This document shows, one piece after another, positions 5,852-12,993 of a stretch of 13,027 bases of DNA. Source of the DNA: CAZYPU01 sp964649665 (GTDB taxonomy: Bacteria > Omnitrophota > Gorgyraeia > JABMRN01 > RBG-13-46-9); contig CAZYPU010000031.1 of assembly GCA_964649665.1 (NCBI GenBank), positions 1 through 13,027 on the forward strand, in the 5' to 3' direction. The notes beneath the pieces are model-generated. The model ran no database searches, had not been told where the DNA came from, and saw only the letters and a program-made list of their open reading frames with translations. The position numbers and the translations under genes were made by a program. The number at the start of each line of letters is the position of its first letter. The first letter of the stretch is position 1.

Positions 5852-7438
5852 ATGGCAGTTAGAATACTTATAAGTGACTCGTTGGCCGAAGAGGGAGTGA
5901 AAATTCTAAAGAAGGAAAAGGGCTTTAGGGTGGACGTGAAAACCAAGCTTACGCCCGAAGAACTCAAGAAAATCATTTCCGGCTATGACGCGCTTATAGT
6001 GCGCAGCCAGACAAAGGTTACAAAAGATATCATAAAGAATGCCGGAAAACTTAAGTTTATCGCCAGGGCCGGCGTGGGACTGGATAACGTGGACGTAAAC
6101 GAGGCGTCCAAAAGGGGCATAATTGTCATGAACGCCCCCGGCGGCAATACTGTTTCAACCGCCGAACATACATTTTCGCTTATCCTGGCTTTGTCGCGCA
6201 ATATACCGCAGGCTGACCGCTCGCTTAAAAAAGGGGAATGGAACAGGAAGAAATTTATGGGCGTGGAGCTTTACGGCAAAACTCTCGGCATAATAGGCCT
6301 CGGCAGGATCGGCGCGGAAGTGGCGCGGCGGGCGCTTAGTTTTAAGATGAAAGTAATCGCACACGATCCATTTTTGCTCCAGGAAAGGGCAGCGTCCCTC
6401 GGCGTCGAATCGGTAAGCATTGATACCCTTTTCAGAAAATCGGATTTCATAACGGTGCATACACCGCTTACAACCCGGACCCGGCATGTAATCGGCGGGG
6501 AAAACCTGAAAAAGATGAAAAAAGGTGTCCGGATCGTAAATTGCGCAAGAGGCGGCATAGTGGATGAGAAAGCTCTTGTTGAAGCGATAGAAGCCGGCCG
6601 CGTAGCGGGAGCGGCTCTGGACGTATATGAAAGTGAACCGCCGGGGGAGGCGCGCATCATAAGCATGGACAGGGTGGTGACAACCCCCCACCTCGGAGCT
6701 TCGACGGAAGAGGCGCAGGTTAATGTCGCCATCGACGTGGCGGAAGCGCTGAAAGATGCCCTTAAAAATAAAGGCATCAGGAATGCCGTAAACGCCCCGT
6801 CCATAGAGCCGGAACTCCTCGAAATTATCAGGCCCTATCTTGATCTTGCGGAAAAAATAGGAAAAATGCATGCCCAGCTCGCGCAGGGAAGTATTAACAG
6901 GGTCACAATAAGGTATGTCGGCGACATAGGTAAATACAATCTGAACCACATCACGCGTTCCATCATAAAGGGGCTTCTCGAGCCGATTCTCGAAGAAAAC
7001 ATAAACTACATCAACGCTCCCGTTATCGCGCGCGAACGGGGAATAAGAATTATCGAAGAGAAAACCGAGAGGATAGAGGACTTTGCCAACCTGATATATG
7101 TGAGGGTGGAGGCGGCCCGGTCAAAGAATTCCATAATGGGAACCCTATTTACAAAAGTTGACCCGCGCATCGTAAAAATCAACGAATTTTACGTGGATGC
7201 CGTCCCCGAAGGCCACATGATCATCATATACAACATTGACAAGCCGGGAATAGTCGGGCAGATCGGGAGCATCCTCGGCAAGAATCGCATAAATATCGCC
7301 GGCATGACATTCGGACGCCTTAAGCAGGGCGGGAAAGCGATAACACTGCTCAACGTCGATAGTGTGGTGCCGGAGTCCGTTTTGGATAAAATAAGAAAAG
7401 CGCGGTACATAAATGAGGCCAAGCATATAAAGCTGTAA
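5852..7438 (+). CDS. serA: D-3-phosphoglycerate dehydrogenase (long form with ASB and ACT domains)
   Basis: Oxidises 3-phosphoglycerate to 3-phosphohydroxypyruvate with NAD+, the first step of serine synthesis. The 528 residues match the long type found in Bacillus and animals, not the 410-residue E. coli form. The substrate-binding region includes RSQTKVT (51-57) and ARAGVGLDNVD (71-81). The nucleotide fold has GLGRIG (149-154). The catalytic residues are Arg233 (NCARGG), Glu262 (SEPP) and His280 (TPHLGAS), with spacing like human Arg236/Glu265/His283. The ASB domain spans about 317-450, and a C-terminal ACT domain (about 456-528, IIYNIDKPGIVGQIGS) probably binds serine for feedback control. 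The preceding aminotransferase and this gene likely form one transcription unit. The next gene starts 15 bp after the stop. Confidence 0.95.
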   Translation: MAVRILISDSLAEEGVKILKKEKGFRVDVKTKLTPEELKKIISGYDALIVRSQTKVTKDIIKNAGKLKFIARAGVGLDNVDVNEASKRGIIVMNAPGGNTVSTAEHTFSLILALSRNIPQADRSLKKGEWNRKKFMGVELYGKTLGIIGLGRIGAEVARRALSFKMKVIAHDPFLLQERAASLGVESVSIDTLFRKSDFITVHTPLTTRTRHVIGGENLKKMKKGVRIVNCARGGIVDEKALVEAIEAGRVAGAALDVYESEPPGEARIISMDRVVTTPHLGASTEEAQVNVAIDVAEALKDALKNKGIRNAVNAPSIEPELLEIIRPYLDLAEKIGKMHAQLAQGSINRVTIRYVGDIGKYNLNHITRSIIKGLLEPILEENINYINAPVIARERGIRIIEEKTERIEDFANLIYVRVEAARSKNSIMGTLFTKVDPRIVKINEFYVDAVPEGHMIIIYNIDKPGIVGQIGSILGKNRINIAGMTFGRLKQGGKAITLLNVDSVVPESVLDKIRKARYINEAKHIKL

Positions 7439-7440
7439 GA

Positions 7441-7448
7441 AGGTGAGG
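7441..7448 (+). promoter_or_regulatory. Ribosome binding site deciding the start of the acyl-transfer synthase gene
   Basis: AGGTGAGG lies 5 nt before ATG 7454. An in-frame TTG directly before it (7451) gives one extra residue and is too close to the site to be preferred. Confidence 0.65.
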
Positions 7449-7453
7449 TTTTG

Positions 7454-8701
7454 ATGAAAAAGAAACAAAACAAGATTTATATTATTGACGTGACAAATCG
7501 GGACGGTGTCCAGACCTCGCGCCTGGGGCTTGCGAAGCTCCAGAAGAGCATGATAAATATGTACCTGAACGAAATGGGCGTATATCAGAGCGAGTTCGGC
7601 TTCCCGGTTACCCATCACGAGACGAATTACCTCAACGCGAATCTTGAGCTCGCAAAGCGGGGGGTTTTAAAGCCTATCATACTCGAGGGATGGGTAAGGG
7701 CGATCAGGGAGGACGTCGTTAAAGCGACGGAGCTTACGAATGTAAAGCACCTTAATCTTTCTATTTCCACCTCTGAGCAGATGATCAACGGGAAATTCAA
7801 GGGAAAGTTCACAAAAGAAGACGTTATAACGACTATGGTAAAAGCCGTCAAGGCCGCCAAAAAAAGAAATATAATAACAATAGGGGTTAACGCCGAGGAC
7901 GCCTCGAGAAGCGACATGAGCTATCTTATAGAGTTTGCCTTAGCCGCCAAAGACGCCGGCGCGGACAGGATCAGGTATTGCGATACGCTGGGTTTTGATA
8001 ATCCCTTTAGCATTTACGACAGGGTTTCGTATCTTGCCTCGGCGGTGGAACTGCCGATGGAACTGCATTGTCACAACGATCTTGGAATGGTTGTCGCTTG
8101 CAGCATAGCCGGCGCGAAAGCGGCCATTGATTCAGGAGTCGATGCTTACATAAATACCACGGTCAACGGCATGGGTGAGAGAGCGGGGAATGCCGACCTT
8201 GTCAGCACAATCCTTGCCATTAAGTATTCAAGCGGCTTTCAGGAAAAATACAGGCTGGACGATAGAATAAACCTCAAACACGCCTGGAAGATTTCCAAAT
8301 ACGCCGCTTATGCTTTCGGCATCCCGATCCCCGTAAATCAGGTGGCTGTCGGGGAAAACGCGTTCGCGCACGAGTCGGGGATACACGCCGACGGCGCCCT
8401 AAAAGATAGGCGTAACTACGAGCTTTATGATTTTGAAGAGCTCGGCCGCGGCGAACCCGAAATTATCGATACGGGAAGGCGGATTACGGCGGGCGAATAC
8501 AGCGGTATTAAGGGGTTTAGAAATGTTTATGACAGGCTGGAAATCAAGTTCAAAAACGAAAAACAGGCGATCGGGATACTTGAGTTGGTCCGTTACGCCA
8601 ACGTCCACACGCAGAAGCCCCTTACGGAGGATGAGCTCCGTTTTATCGCGAAATACCCGGATATTGCGAGAAAAATTTTCAACATGACACCGCTTAAATA
8701 A
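7454..8701 (+). CDS. Homocitrate / Re-citrate synthase-like enzyme (DRE-TIM metallolyase family)
   Basis: Condenses acetyl-CoA with a 2-oxo acid. The 415-residue protein has the TIM-barrel acyltransferase core: metal and substrate residues in TNRDGVQT (14-21), metal-binding His205 and His207 in LHCHND, the GMGERAGNADL stretch (239-249), and FAHESGIHADG (304-314) of the linker subdomain. The LeuA-type regulatory domain is absent, since isopropylmalate synthases are about 500 residues. From memory of the family, the TNRDGVQT variant followed by an MYLNEMGVYQSEFGFP-like stretch resembles the group holding Re-citrate synthases of anaerobes (oxaloacetate to citrate). Homocitrate synthase (2-oxoglutarate) is the main alternative. 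Placement directly behind serA suggests shared control of central carbon and amino acid synthesis. The family is clear; the substrate is not. Confidence 0.8.
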   Translation: MKKKQNKIYIIDVTNRDGVQTSRLGLAKLQKSMINMYLNEMGVYQSEFGFPVTHHETNYLNANLELAKRGVLKPIILEGWVRAIREDVVKATELTNVKHLNLSISTSEQMINGKFKGKFTKEDVITTMVKAVKAAKKRNIITIGVNAEDASRSDMSYLIEFALAAKDAGADRIRYCDTLGFDNPFSIYDRVSYLASAVELPMELHCHNDLGMVVACSIAGAKAAIDSGVDAYINTTVNGMGERAGNADLVSTILAIKYSSGFQEKYRLDDRINLKHAWKISKYAAYAFGIPIPVNQVAVGENAFAHESGIHADGALKDRRNYELYDFEELGRGEPEIIDTGRRITAGEYSGIKGFRNVYDRLEIKFKNEKQAIGILELVRYANVHTQKPLTEDELRFIAKYPDIARKIFNMTPLK

Positions 8702-8718
8702 GCTATAAGAAAGAGTTT

Positions 8719-8759
8719 CTGTCATTCTGATACCCCCTTCGCTCGGCTGGGGATGACAG
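8719..8759. repeat. Short degenerate palindrome with TGTCAT ends
   Basis: CTGTCAT (8719-8725) pairs with ATGACAG (8753-8759), and CCCC pairs with GGGG inside, with a seven-base bulge on the left. The outer ends TGTCATTCTGA and GGATGACA are those of the larger elements at 1792 and 10718, but the middle is short and unlike them. It looks like a deletion derivative or a sister family. Confidence 0.6.
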
Positions 8760-8787
8760 TGTAAGCAAAGGAATGTAAGCAAAGGAA
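8760..8787 (+). repeat. Tandem duplication of a 14-bp sequence before the secreted protein gene
   Basis: TGTAAGCAAAGGAA occurs at 8760-8773 and again at 8774-8787 without change. Each copy carries an AAGGAA that resembles a Shine-Dalgarno core, but both are too far from ATG 8801 to act. The AAGGA at 8789-8793 is better placed. Confidence 0.85.
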
Positions 8788-8800
8788 GAAGGAAAAGGGA

Positions 8801-9400
8801 ATGAAAAGAAATTTTGGGATCCTGATTTTACTTTTTCTGGCAATATCTTTTTTGTCCGCGCAGGGCTCTTTCGCGCAAGAGGAAAAAAAAGGATTTGTGA
8901 AAGTGGTATGGAATAAAATTTTGAATATTATTAAACACCCCATTAAGGAGATTATTCCCGGTCCACCGGTAAAACCGGAGCCGAAGCCCGAGCCTGCGCT
9001 CGGGGAGAAAGGATCCGCGTCTTCTGCGCTGTCGGAAAAGGAATTGCGTGAGCGGATCAAGGTTTCGCTGGAGGCTTCTCCGGAAGCAGCCGATTTTATG
9101 CCCGAGCTCAAGGTCACAACGGATAAGGACGGAAATATTACGGAAATCAGATATAACGTCTCAGGTGTTTTTATGGGCATAGAAACTCTGGACAAGGAAA
9201 CTCTTGTAAAAATGTATAATCGCATAAATATCGAGCGCGTGAAGATGCGGACCGAGCGGATACAAAAACAGCTGGAGGTAATTCGCTCATCCCGGAATGT
9301 CCAGGCCCCGCCGAGGATTTACATGCCTCCCGCCTCGGTCAAGCCTCCGCCCGAGCCGCCAAAAGTTCCGTCACCGCCCGGCGCGCCGCGGCGCCGGTAA
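8801..9400 (+). CDS. Secreted proline-rich protein of unknown function
   Basis: I do not recognise this 199-residue protein. It starts with a clear signal peptide: basic residues (K2, R3), a hydrophobic core (5-18) and a likely cleavage after S-F-A at residue 25, so it should be periplasmic or exported. A basic amphipathic stretch (29-53) is followed by a first proline/charge-rich linker (54-66). The centre (about 78-165) is charged, with a short beta-like region (104-125) and a probable helix or coiled coil (133-163). The tail (168-199) is rich in proline (PPRIYMPP, SVKPPPEPPKVPSPP) and ends in three arginines. AAGGA seven bases before ATG 8801 supports the start. It stands 14 bp before purA and may share its transcript. 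Confidence 0.75.
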   Translation: MKRNFGILILLFLAISFLSAQGSFAQEEKKGFVKVVWNKILNIIKHPIKEIIPGPPVKPEPKPEPALGEKGSASSALSEKELRERIKVSLEASPEAADFMPELKVTTDKDGNITEIRYNVSGVFMGIETLDKETLVKMYNRINIERVKMRTERIQKQLEVIRSSRNVQAPPRIYMPPASVKPPPEPPKVPSPPGAPRRR

Positions 9401-9401
9401 A

Positions 9402-9408
9402 GAGAGGG
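9402..9408 (+). promoter_or_regulatory. Ribosome binding site of purA
   Basis: A GAGAGGG stretch lies 6 nt before ATG 9415, directly after the stop of the secreted protein gene. Confidence 0.6.
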
Positions 9409-9414
9409 AATGTT

Positions 9415-10692
9415 ATGCCAAATATAATAGTTGTTGGCGCCCAGTGGGGCGACGAGGGTAAGGGAAAAGTCATAGATATATTTTCCAGGGACTTCGACTA
9501 CATCGTCAGGTACCAGGGGGGCAATAATGCCGGCCACACCGTTGTCATCGGAGACGAAAAATTTATCCTGCACCTTACGCCGTCCGGCATACTGCACGAA
9601 AAGAAGATCTGTGTTATAGGAAATGGTGTTGTGGTTGACCCTCAGGCTCTGATGGACGAAATAAATAAGCTTGAATCCAAAGGCATAAGTGTTAAGGGAA
9701 GACTGTTCGTGAGCGAGGGCGCGCACGTTATATTTCCTTACCACAGGACAATTGACGAAATGAAAGAGCAAAAAAAAGGAAAATCAAAAATCGGCACTAC
9801 AAAAAAAGGCATAGGCCCCTGCTATGCCGACAAGGTGTCGCGTTCGGGGATACGGATCATAGATCTTTTAAATCCCGTTGTTTTAAGGGCGAAACTGATG
9901 GCCAACATAGAGGAAAAGAACAAGATCCTGAAGGCCCTTTACGGATTTGAGGGGTTTTTGTTTGATAAGGTGTACGGGGACTATCTTAATTACGGCAGAG
10001 AGATGAAAGATCTTATCTGTGATACGCCGCTTCTTTTGAATGATGCCATAAGAGCAAGAAAACGCATCCTCTTCGAGGGTGCCCAGGGAACGATGCTGGA
10101 CCTGGATTTCGGGACGTACCCGTTTGTTACTTCCTCAAACGCCACCGCGGGCGGGGCGCTTACCGGTTCCGGCGTTGGCCCCACCAAAATAAGCAAAGTG
10201 GTAGGGGTTGTTAAGGCCTATACGACAAGGGTAGGAGAGGGGCCGTTTCCTACGGAATTTTCAGAGAACATGATGAAGAGGATAAGGACGCGCGGGGCCG
10301 AATTCGGCGCGACAACCGGAAGGCCCAGAAGATGCGGCTGGTTTGATTCGTGCCTCGTGAGGCATTCCGTTATGGTCAACGGTATATCGGAGATAGTTGT
10401 TACGAAACTGGACGTCCTGGATGAACTTGAGAAAATAAAGGTATGTGTTGCTTATAAACACAACGGCAGGACATTCGGGCGCTTTCCGAGCGATACAAGT
10501 ACTCTTGATAGCTGCGAGCCGGTTTATGAGGAAGTTGACGGCTGGATGAAGGATACCACGGGCATAACCTCATTCATAAAGCTGCCGCGCAACGCTAAAA
10601 ACTATTTGAAGAAGATTCAGAAAATTCTCAATACGAGAATTGTTCTTATCTCGGTTGGTTCGGACAGGGAACAGACGATTACCGTGGAATAG
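9415..10692 (+). CDS. purA: Adenylosuccinate synthase
   Basis: Joins IMP and aspartate with GTP to make adenylosuccinate, the first committed step to AMP, in the cytoplasm. At 425 residues it has the usual length (E. coli 432). The GTP-binding signature QWGDEGKGK (10-18) includes catalytic Asp13, and catalytic His41 is in NNAGHT; both lie at the E. coli positions. A second family signature follows as GIGPCYADKVSR and then SGIRIIDL. The GAQGTMLDLDFGTYPFVTSSN and TTGRPRRCGWFD regions bind IMP and GTP. All key residues are present, so it should be active. The neighbours are not purine genes. It may be cotranscribed with the secreted protein gene, and a repeat element fills the gap to hppA. Confidence 0.97.
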   Translation: MPNIIVVGAQWGDEGKGKVIDIFSRDFDYIVRYQGGNNAGHTVVIGDEKFILHLTPSGILHEKKICVIGNGVVVDPQALMDEINKLESKGISVKGRLFVSEGAHVIFPYHRTIDEMKEQKKGKSKIGTTKKGIGPCYADKVSRSGIRIIDLLNPVVLRAKLMANIEEKNKILKALYGFEGFLFDKVYGDYLNYGREMKDLICDTPLLLNDAIRARKRILFEGAQGTMLDLDFGTYPFVTSSNATAGGALTGSGVGPTKISKVVGVVKAYTTRVGEGPFPTEFSENMMKRIRTRGAEFGATTGRPRRCGWFDSCLVRHSVMVNGISEIVVTKLDVLDELEKIKVCVAYKHNGRTFGRFPSDTSTLDSCEPVYEEVDGWMKDTTGITSFIKLPRNAKNYLKKIQKILNTRIVLISVGSDREQTITVE

Positions 10693-10717
10693 GCAAAAAA
10701 GTGGCGTTACTCCATCT

Positions 10718-10809
10718 TGTCATTCTGAGGAGAGCCGAACGAAGCAAGGCTCGACGAAGAATCTTAACGATAGGATCCTTCGCACTCCTGCGGGGTGCTC
10801 AGGATGACA
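10718..10809. repeat. REP-like element, two inverted units (copy 3)
   Basis: TGTCATTCTGAG begins the element and CTCAGGATGACA ends it. The left unit has ATTCT (10722-10726) with AGAAT (10758-10762), tandem G.A at 10727-10728/10756-10757 and again at 10730-10731/10753-10754, then GAGCC (10732-10736) with GGCTC (10748-10752). The right hairpin GCACTCC (10782-10788) with GGGGTGC (10792-10798) around TGC corresponds to the 1844-1860 hairpin, with one compensated pair (G-C to A-T) and one G.T wobble. It fills most of the 145-bp gap between purA and hppA. Confidence 0.85.
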
Positions 10810-10826
10810 CGTGTAAGACGTCAAGC

Positions 10827-10832
10827 AAGGAA
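10827..10832 (+). promoter_or_regulatory. Ribosome binding site of hppA
   Basis: AAGGAA lies 5 nt before ATG 10838, 17 nt behind the repeat element. Confidence 0.55.
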
Positions 10833-10837
10833 AATAA

Positions 10838-12934
10838 ATGCTGATTCTCGCGCCGATAAGCTCGATTATAGCGCTTTTGTTCGCCGGCTACCTGGTGTAC
10901 AGGATAATGCAGGCTCCGCCCGGCGATGAAAGTATGGTGAAAATCCAGAAAGCGATTCAGGAAGGGGCCACTTCCTATATAAAGAGGCAGTACACGGTTA
11001 TAGCCATATTCTTTGCGCTTATGTTTGCGCTATTATTTTTCTTATCCCGTAAAGGCTACCTCCCCATATTTGTACCTTTCGCGTTTTTGACAGGAGGGTT
11101 TTTCAGCGGGCTTTGCGGGTTCGTAGGCATGAAGGTGGCCACGCAGGCTAACGTAAGAACCGCCAATGCGGCAAAAGAGAGCCTCAACAAGGGTTTAAGA
11201 ATCGCTTTTTCAAGCGGAACGGTAATGGGACTCGCGGTCGTGGGCCTCGGCCTTCTTGACCTTTCGATATGGTATTACGTGCTGGAGTATTATTATACTC
11301 ACATAAATATTGTTGCCGACCAGGCCGTGCGTATCGAGTATATAACGAGCACAATGCTTACCTTCGAGATGGGCGCGAGCCTCATGGCGCTTTTCGCGCG
11401 CGTTGGAGGCGGTATTTTCACAAAGGCGGCTGACGTCGGCGCGGACCTCGTCGGCAAGGTGGAGATAGGCATCCCGGAAGACGACCCTCGAAATCCTGCC
11501 GTCATAGCCGATAATGTAGGGGACAATGTCGGCGATGTCGCGGGCATGGGCGCGGACCTTTATGAATCCTATGTGGGCTCAATCGTCGCGACCATGGTGC
11601 TTGCCGTAACAGGCGGTTTCGGGGTTAAAGGCGTTATGATACCGCTTTTAATGGCTTCCATAGGCGTTATAGCAAGCGTCATAGGAACTTTTTTCGTCAG
11701 AACAAGAGAAAAGGCCGAGCAGGGCGAACTTTTATTCGCGCTTAGAAAAGGTATTTTTGTAAGCGCCGGCCTGGTTGCGGTAGGGTCGTTTTTTATAGTA
11801 AAGAGTTTCCTGCCCGAAGACATGGGCGTTTATGGGGCTGTTATCTCGGGGCTTCTGGCGGGGCTCGTTATAGGTTTTTCAACCGAATATTTCACCTCGG
11901 ATAGATATTCTCCCACGCGTTCAATTGCGCAGGCTTCCACCTCGGGCGGAGCGCCCGTAATTATAGCGGGCCTTTCAGTTGGCATGCTCTCGACAGCAAT
12001 CCCCGTAATAACGGTAGCCGCGGCCATAATGGCGAGCTACTACTTCGCGAGTTCCAATGCCGCCCTGGCAGTTAAGTTTTCGGCCGGGCTCTACGGCGTC
12101 GGCATTGCCGCGGTAGGGATGCTGAGCACGCTCGGAATCACGCTTGCCACGGACGCCTACGGTCCGGTAGCGGATAACGCGGGCGGAATAGCCGAGATGT
12201 CGCGTCAGGACCCCAAAGTGAGAGAGCGTACAGACGCTTTGGACTCGCTCGGCAATACGACAGCCGCTACCGGAAAAGGATTTGCCATAGGAAGCGCGGC
12301 GCTGACGGCGCTTGCGCTTATCGCGGCATACAGGGATCAGCTGCATCTTTTGGGCGGAAAAGTGGACGTAAGCCTGATAAACCCGCAGATAATAGCGGGC
12401 CTCTTTGTCGGCGCTATGCTTCCGTTTTTATTCACTTCACTTACCATGAAAGCGGTGGGAAAAGCCGCCCAGAGTGTCGTCGAGGAAGTAAGGCGCCAGT
12501 TCAGGGAAATAAAAGGCCTCATGGCCGGTACCGCCGAGCCCGATTACGTCCGCTGCGTTTTCATATGCACAAGCGCCGCGCAGAAGGAGATGATACTGCC
12601 GAGCGTTCTTGCGGTCGCAAGCCCCATTGTGGTAGGGCTTCTTCTGGGGCCCGACGCTGTTATAGGCCTTTTGGCGGGAGCGCTTGCCAGCGGTTTTGTA
12701 ATGGCAATATTCATGGCCAATTCCGGCGGCGCATGGGATAACGCCAAGAAATACGTCGAGAGAGGCGCCTACGGCGGCAAAGGCTCCGCTTCGCACAAAC
12801 TTTTGGTTGTCGGGGACACGGTTGGGGACCCTTTTAAGGACACATCGGGGCCCAGCCTTAACATTCTGATAAAACTTATGTCGATGGTTTCTGTTGTATT
12901 CGCTTCGCTTATTCTGGTACATGGTTTGATGTGA
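10838..12934 (+). CDS. hppA: Membrane-bound ion-translocating pyrophosphatase
   Basis: Hydrolyses pyrophosphate in the cytoplasm and pumps H+ and/or Na+ out across the membrane. The 698 residues with about sixteen hydrophobic segments fit the family. The substrate-site motifs are GGGIFTKAADVGADLVGKVE (190-209), DNVGDNVGDVAGMGAD (225-240), TDAYGPVADNAGG (438-450), NSGGAWDNAKK (628-638) and GDTVGDPFKDTSGPSLN (659-675). In the GNTTAATGKG motif, alanine (476) stands where K+-independent enzymes have lysine, so it is probably K+-dependent. Glu243 in ADLYESYVGS is at the position typical of Na+-pumping and related bacterial types, while plant-type H+ pumps have glycine there. The pumped ion needs phylogeny or assay. 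The stop TGA is the first triplet of the downstream repeat. Confidence 0.96.
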   Translation: MLILAPISSIIALLFAGYLVYRIMQAPPGDESMVKIQKAIQEGATSYIKRQYTVIAIFFALMFALLFFLSRKGYLPIFVPFAFLTGGFFSGLCGFVGMKVATQANVRTANAAKESLNKGLRIAFSSGTVMGLAVVGLGLLDLSIWYYVLEYYYTHINIVADQAVRIEYITSTMLTFEMGASLMALFARVGGGIFTKAADVGADLVGKVEIGIPEDDPRNPAVIADNVGDNVGDVAGMGADLYESYVGSIVATMVLAVTGGFGVKGVMIPLLMASIGVIASVIGTFFVRTREKAEQGELLFALRKGIFVSAGLVAVGSFFIVKSFLPEDMGVYGAVISGLLAGLVIGFSTEYFTSDRYSPTRSIAQASTSGGAPVIIAGLSVGMLSTAIPVITVAAAIMASYYFASSNAALAVKFSAGLYGVGIAAVGMLSTLGITLATDAYGPVADNAGGIAEMSRQDPKVRERTDALDSLGNTTAATGKGFAIGSAALTALALIAAYRDQLHLLGGKVDVSLINPQIIAGLFVGAMLPFLFTSLTMKAVGKAAQSVVEEVRRQFREIKGLMAGTAEPDYVRCVFICTSAAQKEMILPSVLAVASPIVVGLLLGPDAVIGLLAGALASGFVMAIFMANSGGAWDNAKKYVERGAYGGKGSASHKLLVVGDTVGDPFKDTSGPSLNILIKLMSMVSVVFASLILVHGLM

Positions 12935-12993
12935 AATGAGCGCATGACTTACCTCGACCGCAGTGGTCGACGTAAGTCATAGGCGCGAATTTC
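12932..12993. repeat. Outer hairpin (A part) of composite repeat behind hppA
   Basis: Second copy of the 4536-4597 hairpin, aligned without gaps. GAAAT (12933-12937) pairs with ATTTC (12989-12993), GCGC (12940-12943) with GCGC (12983-12986), ATGACTTAC (12944-12952) with GTAAGTCAT (12972-12980), and TCGACC (12954-12959) with GGTCGA (12965-12970) around GCAGT. The sequence differs from copy 1 mainly where both sides of a stem changed together. Confidence 0.85.

Noticed and set aside
6155..6949. A 264-codon open frame on the minus strand
   Set aside because: It lies wholly inside serA, which has full conserved motifs; the antisense frame shows no family motif and no plausible start signal. Other minus-strand frames are rejected for the same reason.
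8427..8687. An 86-codon + strand frame inside the acyl-transfer synthase gene
   Set aside because: It is a shifted frame within a conserved coding region, with no motif of its own.
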